This document shows positions 34,932 to 43,682 of a DNA stretch of 64,000 nucleotides, piece after piece; positions within the stretch are counted from its first letter, which is position 1; every line of letters begins with the position of its first letter. Origin of the DNA: Actinomycetota bacterium. Its GTDB lineage: Bacteria > Actinomycetota > Aquicultoria > Aquicultorales > Aquicultoraceae. The notes beneath the pieces are model-generated. The model did no database searches and was not told the DNA's origin. It saw only the letters and a list, made by a program, of their open reading frames with translations. A program made the translations under genes and the position numbers. Location of the stretch: NCBI GenBank assembly GCA_018333515.1, contig JAGXSZ010000036.1:1-64000 (forward strand), written 5' to 3'.

Positions 34932-35676
34932 AATCATCCCCTGCCTCGACGTCCATGAAGGGCGGGTCGTCAAGGGTGTAAACTTCGTCAATCTGCGCGA
35001 CGCCGGCGACCCGGTCGAGTTGGCCGAGGTATACGATAAAGCCGGCGCGGACGAGCTTGTTTTTTTGGATATAACCGCGTCCCACGAGGGGCGCGATACT
35101 ATCTTCGACGTCGCGTCGCGCACCGCCGAGCAGGTCTTTATCCCATATACCGTCGGCGGCGGGATAAAGTCGAGCGACGACATCCGCCGGATGCTCAGCA
35201 CCGGCGCCGATAAAATCGGCATGAACTCCGCGGCGGTGAAGAATCCCGACATTATACGGGAGACATCGCGCCGCTACGGCTCGCAATGTATCGTCGTCGC
35301 CATAGACGCGCGGCTCATCGGACCGGATAAGTGGGAGGTCTACGTAAACGGCGGGCGCGTGCCTACCGGCATCGACGCCGTCGAGTGGGCCGGGCGCGTT
35401 GAATCGCTCGGCGCGGGAGAAATTCTCCTCACCAGCATGAACCGGGACGGCACCAAAGACGGTTATGACCTGCCGCTCACCAAAGCGATTTGCGACGCAG
35501 TTAATATCCCCGTAATCGCCTCGGGCGGAGCGGGCAAACTCGAGCACTTTGCAGAGGTCGTCGTCGAGACCGGCGCCGACGCGGTGCTGGCCGCTTCCCT
35601 CTTCCACTACGGCGAACTCTCCATTCGAGAGGTAAAAGAGTACATGGCCGGCCAGGGGATACCGGTTAGGCTGTAG
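34918..35676 (+). CDS. hisF: Imidazole glycerol phosphate synthase, cyclase subunit
   Basis: 252 residues from ATG 34918 (GAGGTGGG upstream), overlapping hisA. Motifs [58 protein letters not shown] and [15 protein letters not shown] define HisF. It forms IGP and AICAR from PRFAR with ammonia from HisH. Two REP-like units follow. Confidence 0.96.
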   Translation: MLTVRIIPCLDVHEGRVVKGVNFVNLRDAGDPVELAEVYDKAGADELVFLDITASHEGRDTIFDVASRTAEQVFIPYTVGGGIKSSDDIRRMLSTGADKIGMNSAAVKNPDIIRETSRRYGSQCIVVAIDARLIGPDKWEVYVNGGRVPTGIDAVEWAGRVESLGAGEILLTSMNRDGTKDGYDLPLTKAICDAVNIPVIASGGAGKLEHFAEVVVETGADAVLAASLFHYGELSIREVKEYMAGQGIPVRL

Positions 35677-35686
35677 CGTTTAGGGC

Positions 35687-35760
35687 TCGTAGCTCAGGGC
35701 TTTAGCCCTGATAATCAGCTCTCCTATCGGGCTCGTAGCTCAGGGCTCTAGCCCTGACAA
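35687..35760. repeat. Two REP-like palindromic units after hisF
   Basis: CGTAGCTCAGGGCTTTAGCC (from 35688) and CGTAGCTCAGGGCTCTAGCC (from 35733) are direct copies 45 bases apart; each continues CTGA(T/C)AA and folds on its CAGGGCT/AGCCCTG arms. Same family as the element between hisC and hisB. Confidence 0.65.
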
Positions 35761-35905
35761 ACGCCAACAACAAAGCGCCAAGCCGTAGTCACGAGATAGA
35801 ACTCGCCGATATGGGTATCATCATAGTATTAAGGTTGCTCGCGTAAGTCGCGATTTAGCCGGTAAACCCCAAGGATGGAGATATGGCAAGGGGAGATGAT
35901 AGCTG

Positions 35906-36100
35906 ATGTTAGAGAGTGAAGTCGGGCGGGTCCATATTAAAAGTATTATAGACAAACACCTGGTAGAGGCGGACTTCAACCCGTACGAGGGGGAGATGGC
36001 CAAGATTGTCGACGCCGTCAGCAGGGCCGTCCAGGAGATTCTCAAAGAGTACACGAAGTCGGTTATCGGCGTGCAGAGGCTGAGTGAGCCCGGTATGTAA
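35906..36100 (+). CDS. Small protein of unknown function in the his operon
   Basis: 64 residues from ATG 35906 (GGGGAGA about 10 bases upstream). Acidic and helical, with DKHLVEADFNPYEGEMAKIV and AVSRAVQEILKEYTKSVIG; no cysteine, membrane segment or known motif. It lies in the same direction between hisF and hisI, with 31 bases to hisI, so it is probably transcribed with them. I do not recognise it. Confidence 0.6.
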   Translation: MLESEVGRVHIKSIIDKHLVEADFNPYEGEMAKIVDAVSRAVQEILKEYTKSVIGVQRLSEPGM

Positions 36101-36131
36101 GACAAACAAACGCTGTGGAGGTAATAGGTAA

Positions 36132-36521
36132 GTGCGGATTCTTGAGGACTTAAAATTTGACGCGAACGGTTTGATTCCGGCGATAATCCAAGAGCAGGGG
36201 ACAAACGAGGTGCTGATGGTCGCCTATATGAACAAAGAATCGGTCAAGAAGACCGTCGAGACGGGGCGAACCTGGTTCTGGAGCAGAAGCCGGCAACAGT
36301 ACTGGTGCAAGGGGGATACCTCCGGCCACGTCCAACGCGTTAAAGAGCTGCGCTACGATTGCGACGCCGACGCGCTCCTTATTCTCGTCGAGCAAACAGG
36401 CGTTGCCTGCCACACCGGCCACAAGTCGTGTTTCTATAGGGCGGTCGATTTCTCAACCGGTGATAGTATCAAAATCGCCGAGCCCGAAGTAGAGATGGGG
36501 GAGGCAGCTAAATTTGATTGA
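36132..36521 (+). CDS. hisI: Phosphoribosyl-AMP cyclohydrolase
   Basis: 129 residues from GTG 36132 (GGAGGTAATAGG upstream). Monofunctional HisI without a HisE part: [46 protein letters not shown] and the zinc cysteines of [11 protein letters not shown]. It opens the adenine ring of PR-AMP to give ProFAR. Last gene of the his cluster; a palindrome begins at its stop codon. Confidence 0.95.
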   Translation: MRILEDLKFDANGLIPAIIQEQGTNEVLMVAYMNKESVKKTVETGRTWFWSRSRQQYWCKGDTSGHVQRVKELRYDCDADALLILVEQTGVACHTGHKSCFYRAVDFSTGDSIKIAEPEVEMGEAAKFD

Positions 36522-36548
36522 ATAATTCAAGAATATCTTGAATTATTC
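36520..36548 (+). promoter_or_regulatory. 29-bp palindromic operator with overlapping promoter
   Basis: Perfect 13-base arms GAATAATTCAAGA and TCTTGAATTATTC around ATA. TTGAAT in the right arm (36538-36543) and TAAATT (36561-36566) form a promoter with a 17-base spacer, 40 bases before the XRE gene. It is a likely autoregulatory site of that regulator; it could also weakly terminate hisI but has no T-run. Confidence 0.6.
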
Positions 36549-36605
36549 CGATAAATTGGGTAAATTCTAATTAGATGCCTAGGTAACACGAGGGGAGCGC
36601 TATTT

Positions 36606-37739
36606 ATGAACGAACCCGACCTCAAGAAAATCCTTGCCGCCAAAATAAAACAAGCTAGAAAACGCATTGGTTACACTCAAGAAGATTTAGCAAATGTAGC
36701 CTCTTTGCCACACCCGCAAACAGTTTCCGATATAGAAAAAGGTGAGCGTGAAGTAAAGGTTTGGGAGTTGGCAAATATAGCTAAAGCGCTTCATGTAGAT
36801 ATTATGGATTTCATGACCACTAGTGATTTGCCGGCACTTAGCCATGTCGCTTGGCGGGTGCAGCCGCAAAAGTGTAAAGAAGATATCGAGGCAGGTTTTT
36901 TGGAAAAATGCACTATTTATGCAGAACTTGAGAGCTTGCTAGGCTTCTACAATCAAAAACCGCTTCCTCAATATGAGGTAGGTCCGCAGCAGCCGGACTT
37001 TGCCAAAGTTGAACAGATCGCTGCTGAGATGAACCAAATACTCGATTTAGGATCGAAACCAGCGCTCTCACTAACGAGGGTCTTAGAGGATAATTTTGGC
37101 GTAAAGATTTGGTATTACGATATAGAGAATGGGTCGGCCGCATCAGCAAGGGGTGAATTTGGAGCGGCCATCCTAATGAATTTCAAAGAAGCACCATGGC
37201 GGCGAAATTATAACTTTGCCCATGAACTCTTCCATCTAATAACCTGGGATGCGACGAGAATGGGCGAATTAAAGCCTGAGCTTTGGTCTAACCTTGAAAA
37301 GATGGCTGATGCTTTTGCCTCTTACCTGTTAATGCCTAAACATGCGATTAGAGATGCTTTTGAAAATAGAATTCAAGACGAGGTTATACATTATAGCGAC
37401 CTTGTCGAGGTCGCTCGCGAGTTTGAAGTGTCGACGGCAGCTTTGCTTTGGCGACTCTACCGTCTAAATAAGATTAGTCAGGATAAAGTTCAAGCGCTCC
37501 TTGATGACCCTGCATTTCAAGCTGTAGATAAGACTACAATGTATAGGAACTGGCGGCACCCTTTGCCATTACCTGATCGTTTTGTGCGATTAGCGTTTCT
37601 CGCTTATCAAAAAGGAAAGTTATCACGCATGCAGCTATCTAAGTACCTTGATACGAGTTTAATAGATCTTTCTAATATTCTATCGCAGTACGGTTTTGAT
37701 GAGTGGGAGAACTACGAACTTGAAATTACTGCTTCTTGA
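36606..37739 (+). CDS. XRE-family regulator fused to ImmA/IrrE metallopeptidase
   Basis: 377 residues from ATG 36606 (AGGGGAG upstream). Residues 10-70 are a Cro/C1-type helix-turn-helix (IKQARKRIGYTQEDLANVAS, VSDIEKGEREVKVWEL). Residues about 150-290 are an ImmA/IrrE zinc peptidase with FAHELFHLI (HExxH) and EKMADAFASYLLMPK as the third ligand region. Family members repress a promoter and relieve repression by proteolysis, often in mobile elements, toxin-antitoxin or stress systems. The gene overlaps the PIN-like gene by 20 bases. Confidence 0.88.
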   Translation: MNEPDLKKILAAKIKQARKRIGYTQEDLANVASLPHPQTVSDIEKGEREVKVWELANIAKALHVDIMDFMTTSDLPALSHVAWRVQPQKCKEDIEAGFLEKCTIYAELESLLGFYNQKPLPQYEVGPQQPDFAKVEQIAAEMNQILDLGSKPALSLTRVLEDNFGVKIWYYDIENGSAASARGEFGAAILMNFKEAPWRRNYNFAHELFHLITWDATRMGELKPELWSNLEKMADAFASYLLMPKHAIRDAFENRIQDEVIHYSDLVEVAREFEVSTAALLWRLYRLNKISQDKVQALLDDPAFQAVDKTTMYRNWRHPLPLPDRFVRLAFLAYQKGKLSRMQLSKYLDTSLIDLSNILSQYGFDEWENYELEITAS

Positions 37740-38247
37740 TGCAAATGTGATTATTAAGGCTCATAAGCTTGGTATTTGGCAGCTACTTATTGAGAGAGCT
37801 GAGATTGTTGTTCCATCTATCATAGCCAGAGACGAAGCGCTATATTATTCACTCGAAGAAGGCCAAATTCCAACTTCTATAAACGTTCCGTTACTTATTG
37901 ATGCTGGTAAAATAAAAGAATTTTCGGCATCCCTTGAAGAGCTAGATGAGCTTCAGAGTAAGTTTGACCGCGAATTCGTTGAGCATATTCACCCAGGTGA
38001 GAGAGAGGCGCTTGCGCTATTATTTGCTGGGCGACTGCCGGATTATTATTTCTGTTCCGGGGACGCCAAGGCGATCCAGACTGCTGCTATGCTTCGCTTG
38101 GGTGAGCAAATAGTATCTTTGGAAAAAACCCTTAAGTCTTTGGGCTTGGAGAAGAAATTGGAATTCTGGTTCTCCGAAGACTTCTGCAAAAAGCAGTTAG
38201 ACATAGGCCATCAAAATCTTATTCAAGGCAGAGGTATAGCGAAATGA
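37720..38247 (+). CDS. PIN-like domain protein, partner of the XRE/ImmA-IrrE gene
   Basis: 175 residues from TTG 37720 (GTGGGAG upstream), inside the end of the previous gene; upstream codons in this frame are not family-like. The PIN fold acids are visible: LLLLDANVIIKAHKLGIW, HPGEREALALLFAGRLP and YFCSGDAKAIQTAAML. It is probably a metal-dependent ribonuclease. The overlap with a repressor/protease gene suggests a toxin-antitoxin-like pair, where the ImmA/IrrE protein controls it. AT-rich composition contrasts with the flanking his and trp genes. Confidence 0.75.
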   Translation: MKLLLLDANVIIKAHKLGIWQLLIERAEIVVPSIIARDEALYYSLEEGQIPTSINVPLLIDAGKIKEFSASLEELDELQSKFDREFVEHIHPGEREALALLFAGRLPDYYFCSGDAKAIQTAAMLRLGEQIVSLEKTLKSLGLEKKLEFWFSEDFCKKQLDIGHQNLIQGRGIAK

Positions 38248-38580
38248 TAAGTGAAATCCACGTTAGGATAAGTGAGTAGTAAGGAGAATCTGGCTAGCGG
38301 GACGCGCTTTACTTGATAAACTTACACTTTACCTTGTCTTCTCAACATGATATTGTTTATCCCATTTCGCTTTCCGCATCGATTATCGGCAAGGTCTTAG
38401 GGGCCGCGGCAACAACTATTTGCCGGCATCAATAATTCCTAAATAATCGAGCATGCCTTATATTAACAGCGTCCTTTCTTAAAAATATTTGGCTTATATC
38501 TTTTCTGAACGGTAAAAAAACTGCGCGAGGGTAAATAAGAACATGGAAAAGTTGCGCATCTAAATTTTGGAGGGATTTAT
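38248..38580. other. Non-coding spacer of 333 bases
   Basis: AT-rich in its second half, no gene, tRNA or terminator recognised. A clear ribosome binding site (GGAGGG) at the end serves the DJ-1-like gene. Confidence 0.4.
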
Positions 38581-39126
38581 ATGGCCGACATGATAGACAA
38601 GACAGTTCTGTTTTTGGCGACTGATGGGCTTGACGCGAGGGCGTTCGAGATAATATGGGATTGCTTTGGCGATTTCGACGCATCGACGCGCATAGCGAGT
38701 TCATCGGCGGATGAAGAGGTCTGCGACTCGACCAGCTTGCTCAGCACGCATAGCGATATGTCGTTCGCGGACGCGGCCGGGCAAAATTTTGACGTTGTCG
38801 TTATCGCCGATGGCGCCACCGCGAACGCTGTCGCGGATAGCCTTGCGGGCAAGACGGTTATTTTGCGCGCGTTTGAGCAGAATGCCGCTATCGTTTCGGT
38901 AGGTGAGGGCGCGCTTGCTCTCATCGCAGCGGATGTCGTAAGCGGATTGGCGGTTGCCGCTCCACCATCCTTTAAGGAACCACTCGCCAATGCCGGCGCG
39001 ACGCTGTCGAACGAGCCTCTGGCGGCGAGCGAAAATATTTTTTCAGCGCGCGATTCCGAAGCCGACCTTAAGGAACTATGCACGATGGTCTCTAAATACA
39101 TAACCAGCAAGCGCGAAGCCGCGTAG
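38581..39126 (+). CDS. DJ-1/PfpI-like protein lacking the nucleophilic cysteine
   Basis: 181 residues from ATG 38581 (TTGGAGGG upstream). The layout follows DJ-1/PfpI: TVLFLATDGLDARAFEIIWD, NFDVVVIADGATANAVAD, and the elbow region AAIVSVGEGALALIAADVVS, where the family has a Cys followed by His or Gly. Here it reads SVGEG, so the catalytic or redox Cys is missing. The only cysteines are elsewhere. It may be a non-catalytic binding or regulatory protein. It is alone, upstream of the trpE leader. Confidence 0.65.
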   Translation: MADMIDKTVLFLATDGLDARAFEIIWDCFGDFDASTRIASSSADEEVCDSTSLLSTHSDMSFADAAGQNFDVVVIADGATANAVADSLAGKTVILRAFEQNAAIVSVGEGALALIAADVVSGLAVAAPPSFKEPLANAGATLSNEPLAASENIFSARDSEADLKELCTMVSKYITSKREAA

Positions 39127-39181
39127 CCGCCGGCTATGCGCCACACGGTGCCATAAATCCCTTACATAAAAGCCGTCCGCA

Positions 39182-39210
39182 TTGACAGCGTATTTCGGCT
39201 GTGTTACCTT
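39182..39210 (+). promoter_or_regulatory. trpE promoter
   Basis: TTGACA (39182-39187), 17-base spacer, TACCTT (39205-39210). The identical boxes and spacing occur before trpG. Confidence 0.75.
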
Positions 39211-39216
39211 CACCTT

Positions 39217-39598
39217 AACTAAATATCTGCCTATGACGGGGAAAGTAGGCTGGAAGAACGGGTAAGAAGCGAGCCGGGTTTGGTGAAAGCCGGCACCGAG
39301 TTACTAGTCGAGTGGGCCCCTGAGGCGTAGACGCGAAAGGATTTTATCCCTAGTAGCGTCGCCGGAGCCTCCACCGTTAAAAGGAAGGGCGGTATAAGAT
39401 AGTTTAAAGTTTGCGGTCCAAGACTCACACTCAAAAGCTCACAGTAAAAAGAGCAGACCGAGAAGCGAAGTATCCGTATCGTACACATGAGGCAGAACCT
39501 AGAGTCCATAAGACGTTAATACTGGGAACTGCGAAATTGGGTGGCACCACGAGACTTTTGACCCTCGTCCCATAGCGGGATTGAGGGTATTTTTATTT
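39217..39598 (+). ncRNA. Tryptophan T-box leader of trpE
   Basis: Stem I contains AAGAAGCGAGCCGGG and GGTGAAAGCCGG; the specifier is TGG (39313-39315, Trp) in CGAGTGGGCC. The T-box GGGTGGCACCACG is at 39539-39551 and the terminator ACCCTCGTCCC/GGGATTGAGGGT with its T-run at 39561-39598. Uncharged tRNA-Trp should stabilise the antiterminator and let trpE be transcribed. Confidence 0.92.
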
Positions 39599-39611
39599 AT
39601 GGAGGATAAAA

Positions 39612-41102
39612 ATGTATACACCATCTCGAAGCGATTTTAAGAAATTGGCCCAGGACTACAACGTAATCCCGGTCTACAGGGAAATCATCGCCGACATGGA
39701 CACGCCGGTCTCGGCTTTTCTGAAGCTCGGCAACGAGACCAACTCGTTCCTGCTCGAAAGCGTCGTCGGCGGCGAGCAACAAGGCAGGTATTCGTTTCTC
39801 GGGAGCAATCCCTACCTCGTCATCACCGCGCATGGAAATCGCGTTACGATAGAAGGCGAGGAGGACGCCGTTCTGGAGGGTGTCGATGACCCGCTCAGTG
39901 TGCTAGAGGAGAAGATGGGCGCGTATCGCCCGGCGGACATCGAAGGGCTTCCGCCGTTCTATGGCGGAGCCGTCGGATACCTCGGCTACGACGCCGTTCG
40001 CTACTTCGAGCAGATACCGCGGAACGCGACCGACGACCTCGACATCCCGGAGATGGTCTTTATGCTGACCGATACGGTAGTCATCTTCGACCACTTGAAG
40101 CATAAGATAAAAGTCGTTGTAAACGCCCGCGCAAACGGTGGCGACCTCAACGAACTCTACAGCGGCGCGGTCGAGAAGATCGACGGGTTAATTAAGAAAC
40201 TGCGCGCGTCCATCGCCCACACTCAACTCGTTGAGCTGGCCCGTTTCAAGACGCGTGAATTCTCCTCGAATGTTACCGAGAGCAGGTTTACCGAGATGGT
40301 CGAGCAGGCCAAAAAATATATCTACGACGGCGATATCTTTCAAGTCGTCCTTTCGCAGAGATTTTCGACGCCCGTTACCATCGAGCCGTTCGATATCTAC
40401 CGCGTGCTGCGCACCATCAATCCATCCCCCTACATGATATATCTCAAGACCGGGGATTGCGTGATAGCCGGGTCTTCCCCCGAGCCGCTCATTCAAGTTC
40501 AGGACGGAGCCGTTCTCACCCGGCCGATAGCGGGGACCAGGCCGAGAGGGGCGAGTGCGGACGAAGAGCGTATGCTCGAGGACGACCTCATGGGGGACGA
40601 AAAAGAGCGCGCCGAGCATGTCATGCTCGTCGATTTAGGCAGAAACGATATCGGACGGGTCTGCGGGCCCGGAACGGTCAAAGTCGATGATTTGATGTAT
40701 GTCGAGAGGTATTCGCATGTCATGCATATCGTTTCGACGGTCACCGGCGAGCTGGCGGTAGGCAGAAGCGCGTACGATGCGCTGCGGGCCGCGTTTCCGG
40801 CGGGAACGGTCTCGGGAGCCCCGAAGATTCGGGCGATGGAGATCATCGATGAGTTGGAGCCGACGCTTCGAGGGCCGTATGCCGGCGTATACGGGTATTT
40901 CGGGTTTAACGGCAACCTCGATTGCGGTATAACCATCCGTACCATCGTTATAAAAGAGGGCCAGGCTTATGTTCAAGCCGGCGCAGGCATTGTCGCGGAT
41001 TCGGTCCCGCAGAAGGAATATATCGAAACCAAGAATAAAGCGCGGGCGCTCTTCGCGGCGATAGACCAGGCCGGCTACGCAGGCACCGCTTTGCGGGCAT
41101 AG
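39612..41102 (+). CDS. trpE: Anthranilate synthase component I
   Basis: 496 residues from ATG 39612 (TGGAGG upstream), just after the T-box terminator. The feedback site LLES is intact (NSFLLESVVGGEQQGRYSFL). Chorismate-binding landmarks are GDIFQVVLSQRFSTPV, TRPIAGTRPRGAS, DLGRNDIGRVC, FPAGTVSGAPKIRAMEIIDE and GAGIVADSVPQKEY. It forms anthranilate from chorismate with TrpG. The rest of the pathway lies 5.7 kb downstream with its own T-box. Confidence 0.96.
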   Translation: MYTPSRSDFKKLAQDYNVIPVYREIIADMDTPVSAFLKLGNETNSFLLESVVGGEQQGRYSFLGSNPYLVITAHGNRVTIEGEEDAVLEGVDDPLSVLEEKMGAYRPADIEGLPPFYGGAVGYLGYDAVRYFEQIPRNATDDLDIPEMVFMLTDTVVIFDHLKHKIKVVVNARANGGDLNELYSGAVEKIDGLIKKLRASIAHTQLVELARFKTREFSSNVTESRFTEMVEQAKKYIYDGDIFQVVLSQRFSTPVTIEPFDIYRVLRTINPSPYMIYLKTGDCVIAGSSPEPLIQVQDGAVLTRPIAGTRPRGASADEERMLEDDLMGDEKERAEHVMLVDLGRNDIGRVCGPGTVKVDDLMYVERYSHVMHIVSTVTGELAVGRSAYDALRAAFPAGTVSGAPKIRAMEIIDELEPTLRGPYAGVYGYFGFNGNLDCGITIRTIVIKEGQAYVQAGAGIVADSVPQKEYIETKNKARALFAAIDQAGYAGTALRA

Positions 41103-41354
41103 AGGTAGGGGGATTGCTTGGCTGTTATGCAACCGGTTTGTTGTTGACGCTTGTAATATAGAGGCTTAAAATTAGATTAAGCATTAGTAAGTCCGGTCCG
41201 CGGAATACGTCGACGGGCATGGGAGCGTTTAGCCGGAGATGATGCTCTGTGTTGATTACAGTCATAGGCGTCCACAGGAATAGGTCGATGTTGTCGGGAT
41301 TCTAAGCGTATGTTTTTACCCTGATTGTCAAGTGGTCGGCTGTAAAGGATATGA

Positions 41355-41849
41355 TTGTTTTTGTGCTCACGTAAGAATGATCGCTCGATGTACAGGTGTA
41401 AACGGTGCGTTCTCCACAATTCCGTAGATGAGTTTACTATAGGGAGCGAATCATCGAACCTTGCCCGCATTCGCGACCATATAGATTTCATCGGCAATCA
41501 CTGTGACCTCGATGAAAAGCAACTCTTCGATCTCCAAGTCGCCGTCGGTGAAGCCGCGGCCAATGCTATTGAACACGGCTCGCCGTTAGGACGTGACAAT
41601 ATCGTGCGCCTCAAAGCGACTTGCGATAGCGAGTATTTGACCGTTACTATAAAAGACGAGGGTCGATTTAGGCGCTGTGTGCGTGGGCCCAACGGCGAAG
41701 AGGTCGATTTCAGGGGGCGTGGTATCCCGCTCATGTTGGCGCTTATGGAAAAAGTCGCCATCGACGAGGCAAAAGACGGAACCTGCGTTATGCTCGTTAC
41801 CCAAGTCGCGCGAAGCTATCATGTCAGCGAAGAGTTGGCCGGCTCATAA
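41355..41849 (+). CDS. RsbW-like anti-sigma factor / serine kinase (HATPase_c_2)
   Basis: 164 residues from TTG 41355 (AAAGGAT upstream); ATG 41388 is an alternative without a good ribosome binding site. The GHKL ATPase N-box is VGEAAANAIEHGSP, and the G1/G2 boxes are VTIKDEGRFRR and FRGRGIPLMLALMEKV, as in RsbW/SpoIIAB and related ATP-binding regulators. It would phosphorylate an anti-anti-sigma STAS protein, none of which is encoded next to it. Confidence 0.85.
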   Translation: MFLCSRKNDRSMYRCKRCVLHNSVDEFTIGSESSNLARIRDHIDFIGNHCDLDEKQLFDLQVAVGEAAANAIEHGSPLGRDNIVRLKATCDSEYLTVTIKDEGRFRRCVRGPNGEEVDFRGRGIPLMLALMEKVAIDEAKDGTCVMLVTQVARSYHVSEELAGS

Positions 41850-41884
41850 ATCACTAGGGCGGCTCATAAAGATTTAGAGAATAG

Positions 41885-41911
41885 AAAAAGCCCGCTCATG
41901 AGCGGGCTTAA
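41885..41911 (-). terminator. Terminator of the charged secreted-protein gene
   Basis: AAGCCCGCTCATGAGCGGGCTT, a perfect palindrome; on the minus strand it runs into TTTTTCTATT. It lies between convergent genes. Confidence 0.8.
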
Positions 41912-41930
41912 GCCATAGTCTCGGATGATG

Positions 41931-42710
41931 CTAGCTTCCTGCCGTGCCTGAGGTCTCAGTATCCTCGTTGCTTCCCAGACCATTACCGGGATGTTTCTTC
42001 CCACCCGCGAGAATAAGCTCTATCCAGGTGTTGAATTTCTTAAGGACTCTCGTCAGGCTTGCCTGGGCGTTCTTGGTGCCGTCACCGAACGGTGCTAGGT
42101 TAAACTTTGCGATCATTCTTTCGATATTCGCCGTGATGACGGCTGCCGCCCTTTGCAGGCCCCGCGCAGTCCCTGTGTTTTCAATTGTACCGCTATTATC
42201 GATAGTACGGCTATTATCGATAGTACGGCTGCTGTCGATACTCCCCAGCCCGCGCTCTTCCCGCAACGCCCTCTTTTCAGCTTTGCGCTCTTCCCGCAAC
42301 GCCCTCTGCGCCGCTTTGTCCGCTTCTTTCTCGGCCCTTCTTAAGGCCCTGGTAGCGGTGTCTTCTCTACCCTCGTTGACATCGATATCTTTGAGGCGTT
42401 TTTCAGGCTTTCTCGGTTTTACATTCCTCGGGGTTGAATTCGCGTCATCGTCGTCATTCTCTGTCGTAGTGACGATATTTGCCTTGTCGGCGCCGGCCCT
42501 CCCGGCCCTCCCGCCTTCTTCGCGCTTGTCTTTCTTGGCCACATCGCCGTCTTCGCTTTCGTCGTCCGCGGCCGCTGCTTCCGGATATTGTCTCTCCTGG
42601 CTCTTGCCGGTCGCCTTGCCCGCGGCGGTATCGGATTTGCCGGATGCCGGTGCGGCGGCGGGCACTACGAGCATTGCCGCTAAGAATAGGGCTAATAGTC
42701 TTTTGAACAT
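41931..42710 (-). CDS. Secreted, highly charged repeat-containing protein
   Basis: 259 residues from ATG 42710 with GAGGAGG upstream. A signal peptide (LLALFLAAMLVVPAAAPASG) precedes a Lys/Glu/Arg-rich middle with duplicated RALREERKAEKRALREER and RTIDNSRTIDNSGTIENTGT. The 18-bp DNA unit coding TIDNSR is a perfect tandem copy (42193-42228). The final ~90 residues (RMIAKFNLAPFGDGTKNAQA, LTRVLKKFNTWIELIL) are a helical domain. The function is unknown; it is probably an extracellular or envelope protein. Divergent from the ECF sigma gene. Confidence 0.75.
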   Translation of the reverse strand: MFKRLLALFLAAMLVVPAAAPASGKSDTAAGKATGKSQERQYPEAAAADDESEDGDVAKKDKREEGGRAGRAGADKANIVTTTENDDDDANSTPRNVKPRKPEKRLKDIDVNEGREDTATRALRRAEKEADKAAQRALREERKAEKRALREERGLGSIDSSRTIDNSRTIDNSGTIENTGTARGLQRAAAVITANIERMIAKFNLAPFGDGTKNAQASLTRVLKKFNTWIELILAGGKKHPGNGLGSNEDTETSGTAGS

Positions 42711-43133
42711 TTTTTCCTCCTCGATAATCCTCTGCTTAAAAGCGGTTTATAGATTTGGCGAGCGCTCTATAAAATGGCGCTTGGTGTGGCAGTATTCAAC
42801 CACTTAAACGGAGCTAAAGCCACAAGGTTACGGCCTAAATTAAAAATACGTGAGAGTTTTTAGATACTAATACATCGTAGCCGGAAAACGTGAGTATACA
42901 TTTATTATGTTGTTGACGATAGAATGGTGGGGAGCGTTATGCGTGGCCGGTATCGGCGCTTAAGGGCCTAAGCCGCGATCAATCGCAATCCCTGGTCGCA
43001 GGGTCGCTATTTTGAACCGCAAAATCCCTGAGACATGAATTAGGATGGGCGAAGGCTTGTTGTCCTAAAATTATTCGTTTACCCGTAACTAAATGGTCGA
43101 ATAGCCGTTAAAACAAGTGAAAGCTATGGCAAT
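42711..43133. other. 423-base divergent intergenic region
   Basis: Between the secreted-protein gene and the ECF sigma gene. ACGTGAG occurs twice 40 bp apart (42848 and 42888), and TTGACG at 42913 has a TTATGC 18 bases later. No strong promoter, RNA or repeat is recognised. Confidence 0.35.
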
Positions 43134-43682
43134 ATGGATACACTAACGGACATCAAAGAACTAGTAGAAAGAGCTAAAAACTACGACACCGAAGCTTTCG
43201 GTCGAATTTACGACCTGTACTTTGATAAGATTTTTAACTACGCCTACTATAAGGTAGGCAACCGCCATGAAGCTGAAGACATTGCCGAACAGGTGTTTTT
43301 AAAAGCCCTCGAGAAGATATCGGGTTTCGAATGGCGGGGAGCGCCGTTTTCGTCCTGGTTATTCAGAATCGCCTCCAACCTGGTCATCGATTTTTATCGC
43401 GCAGGCAAGTATGAGATGGTCGACATCTCGTGCGAGGAGGATTCTCTCTATGTCGGCGGGTGCGGACCGGAAGAGTCCGCGATGCGCGAGCACGATAGGG
43501 CAAGCCTGGTCGATGCGATAAAGACGCTCACCGAGGAGCAGCAGCAGGTGATAATATTCCGCTTCATCTTGGGGATGAGCAACGAGGAAGTCGCCGAGGT
43601 AATAGGTAAGAATGTAGGTGCGGTCAAGGCATTGCGGCACCGAGCTATAAACGCTCTAGGCAAGACTTTAGGGAGAGAGTAA
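43134..43682 (+). CDS. ECF-type RNA polymerase sigma factor
   Basis: 182 residues from ATG 43134. Sigma region 2 is DTEAFGRIYDLYFDKIFNYA, VGNRHEAEDIAEQVFLKALE and WRGAPFSSWLFRIASNLVID; region 4 is LTEEQQQVIIFRFILGMSNE and EVAEVIGKNVGAVKALRHRA. It directs RNA polymerase to its own regulon. The next gene starts one base after its stop, encoding a DUF5667 membrane protein that probably acts as its anti-sigma factor, as in actinobacterial SigM/BldN-like pairs. Confidence 0.92.
   Translation: MDTLTDIKELVERAKNYDTEAFGRIYDLYFDKIFNYAYYKVGNRHEAEDIAEQVFLKALEKISGFEWRGAPFSSWLFRIASNLVIDFYRAGKYEMVDISCEEDSLYVGGCGPEESAMREHDRASLVDAIKTLTEEQQQVIIFRFILGMSNEEVAEVIGKNVGAVKALRHRAINALGKTLGRE

Noticed and set aside
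36520-36548. Palindrome after hisI as a simple terminator
   Set aside because: AT-rich stem without a following T-run and with promoter boxes overlapping it; an operator fits better.
39231-39509. Antisense reading frame of 92 codons across the trpE leader, and a similar one at 46382-46861
   Set aside because: The same peptide appears in both because the T-box RNA is duplicated; conservation is explained by the RNA, and the frames lack ribosome binding sites.
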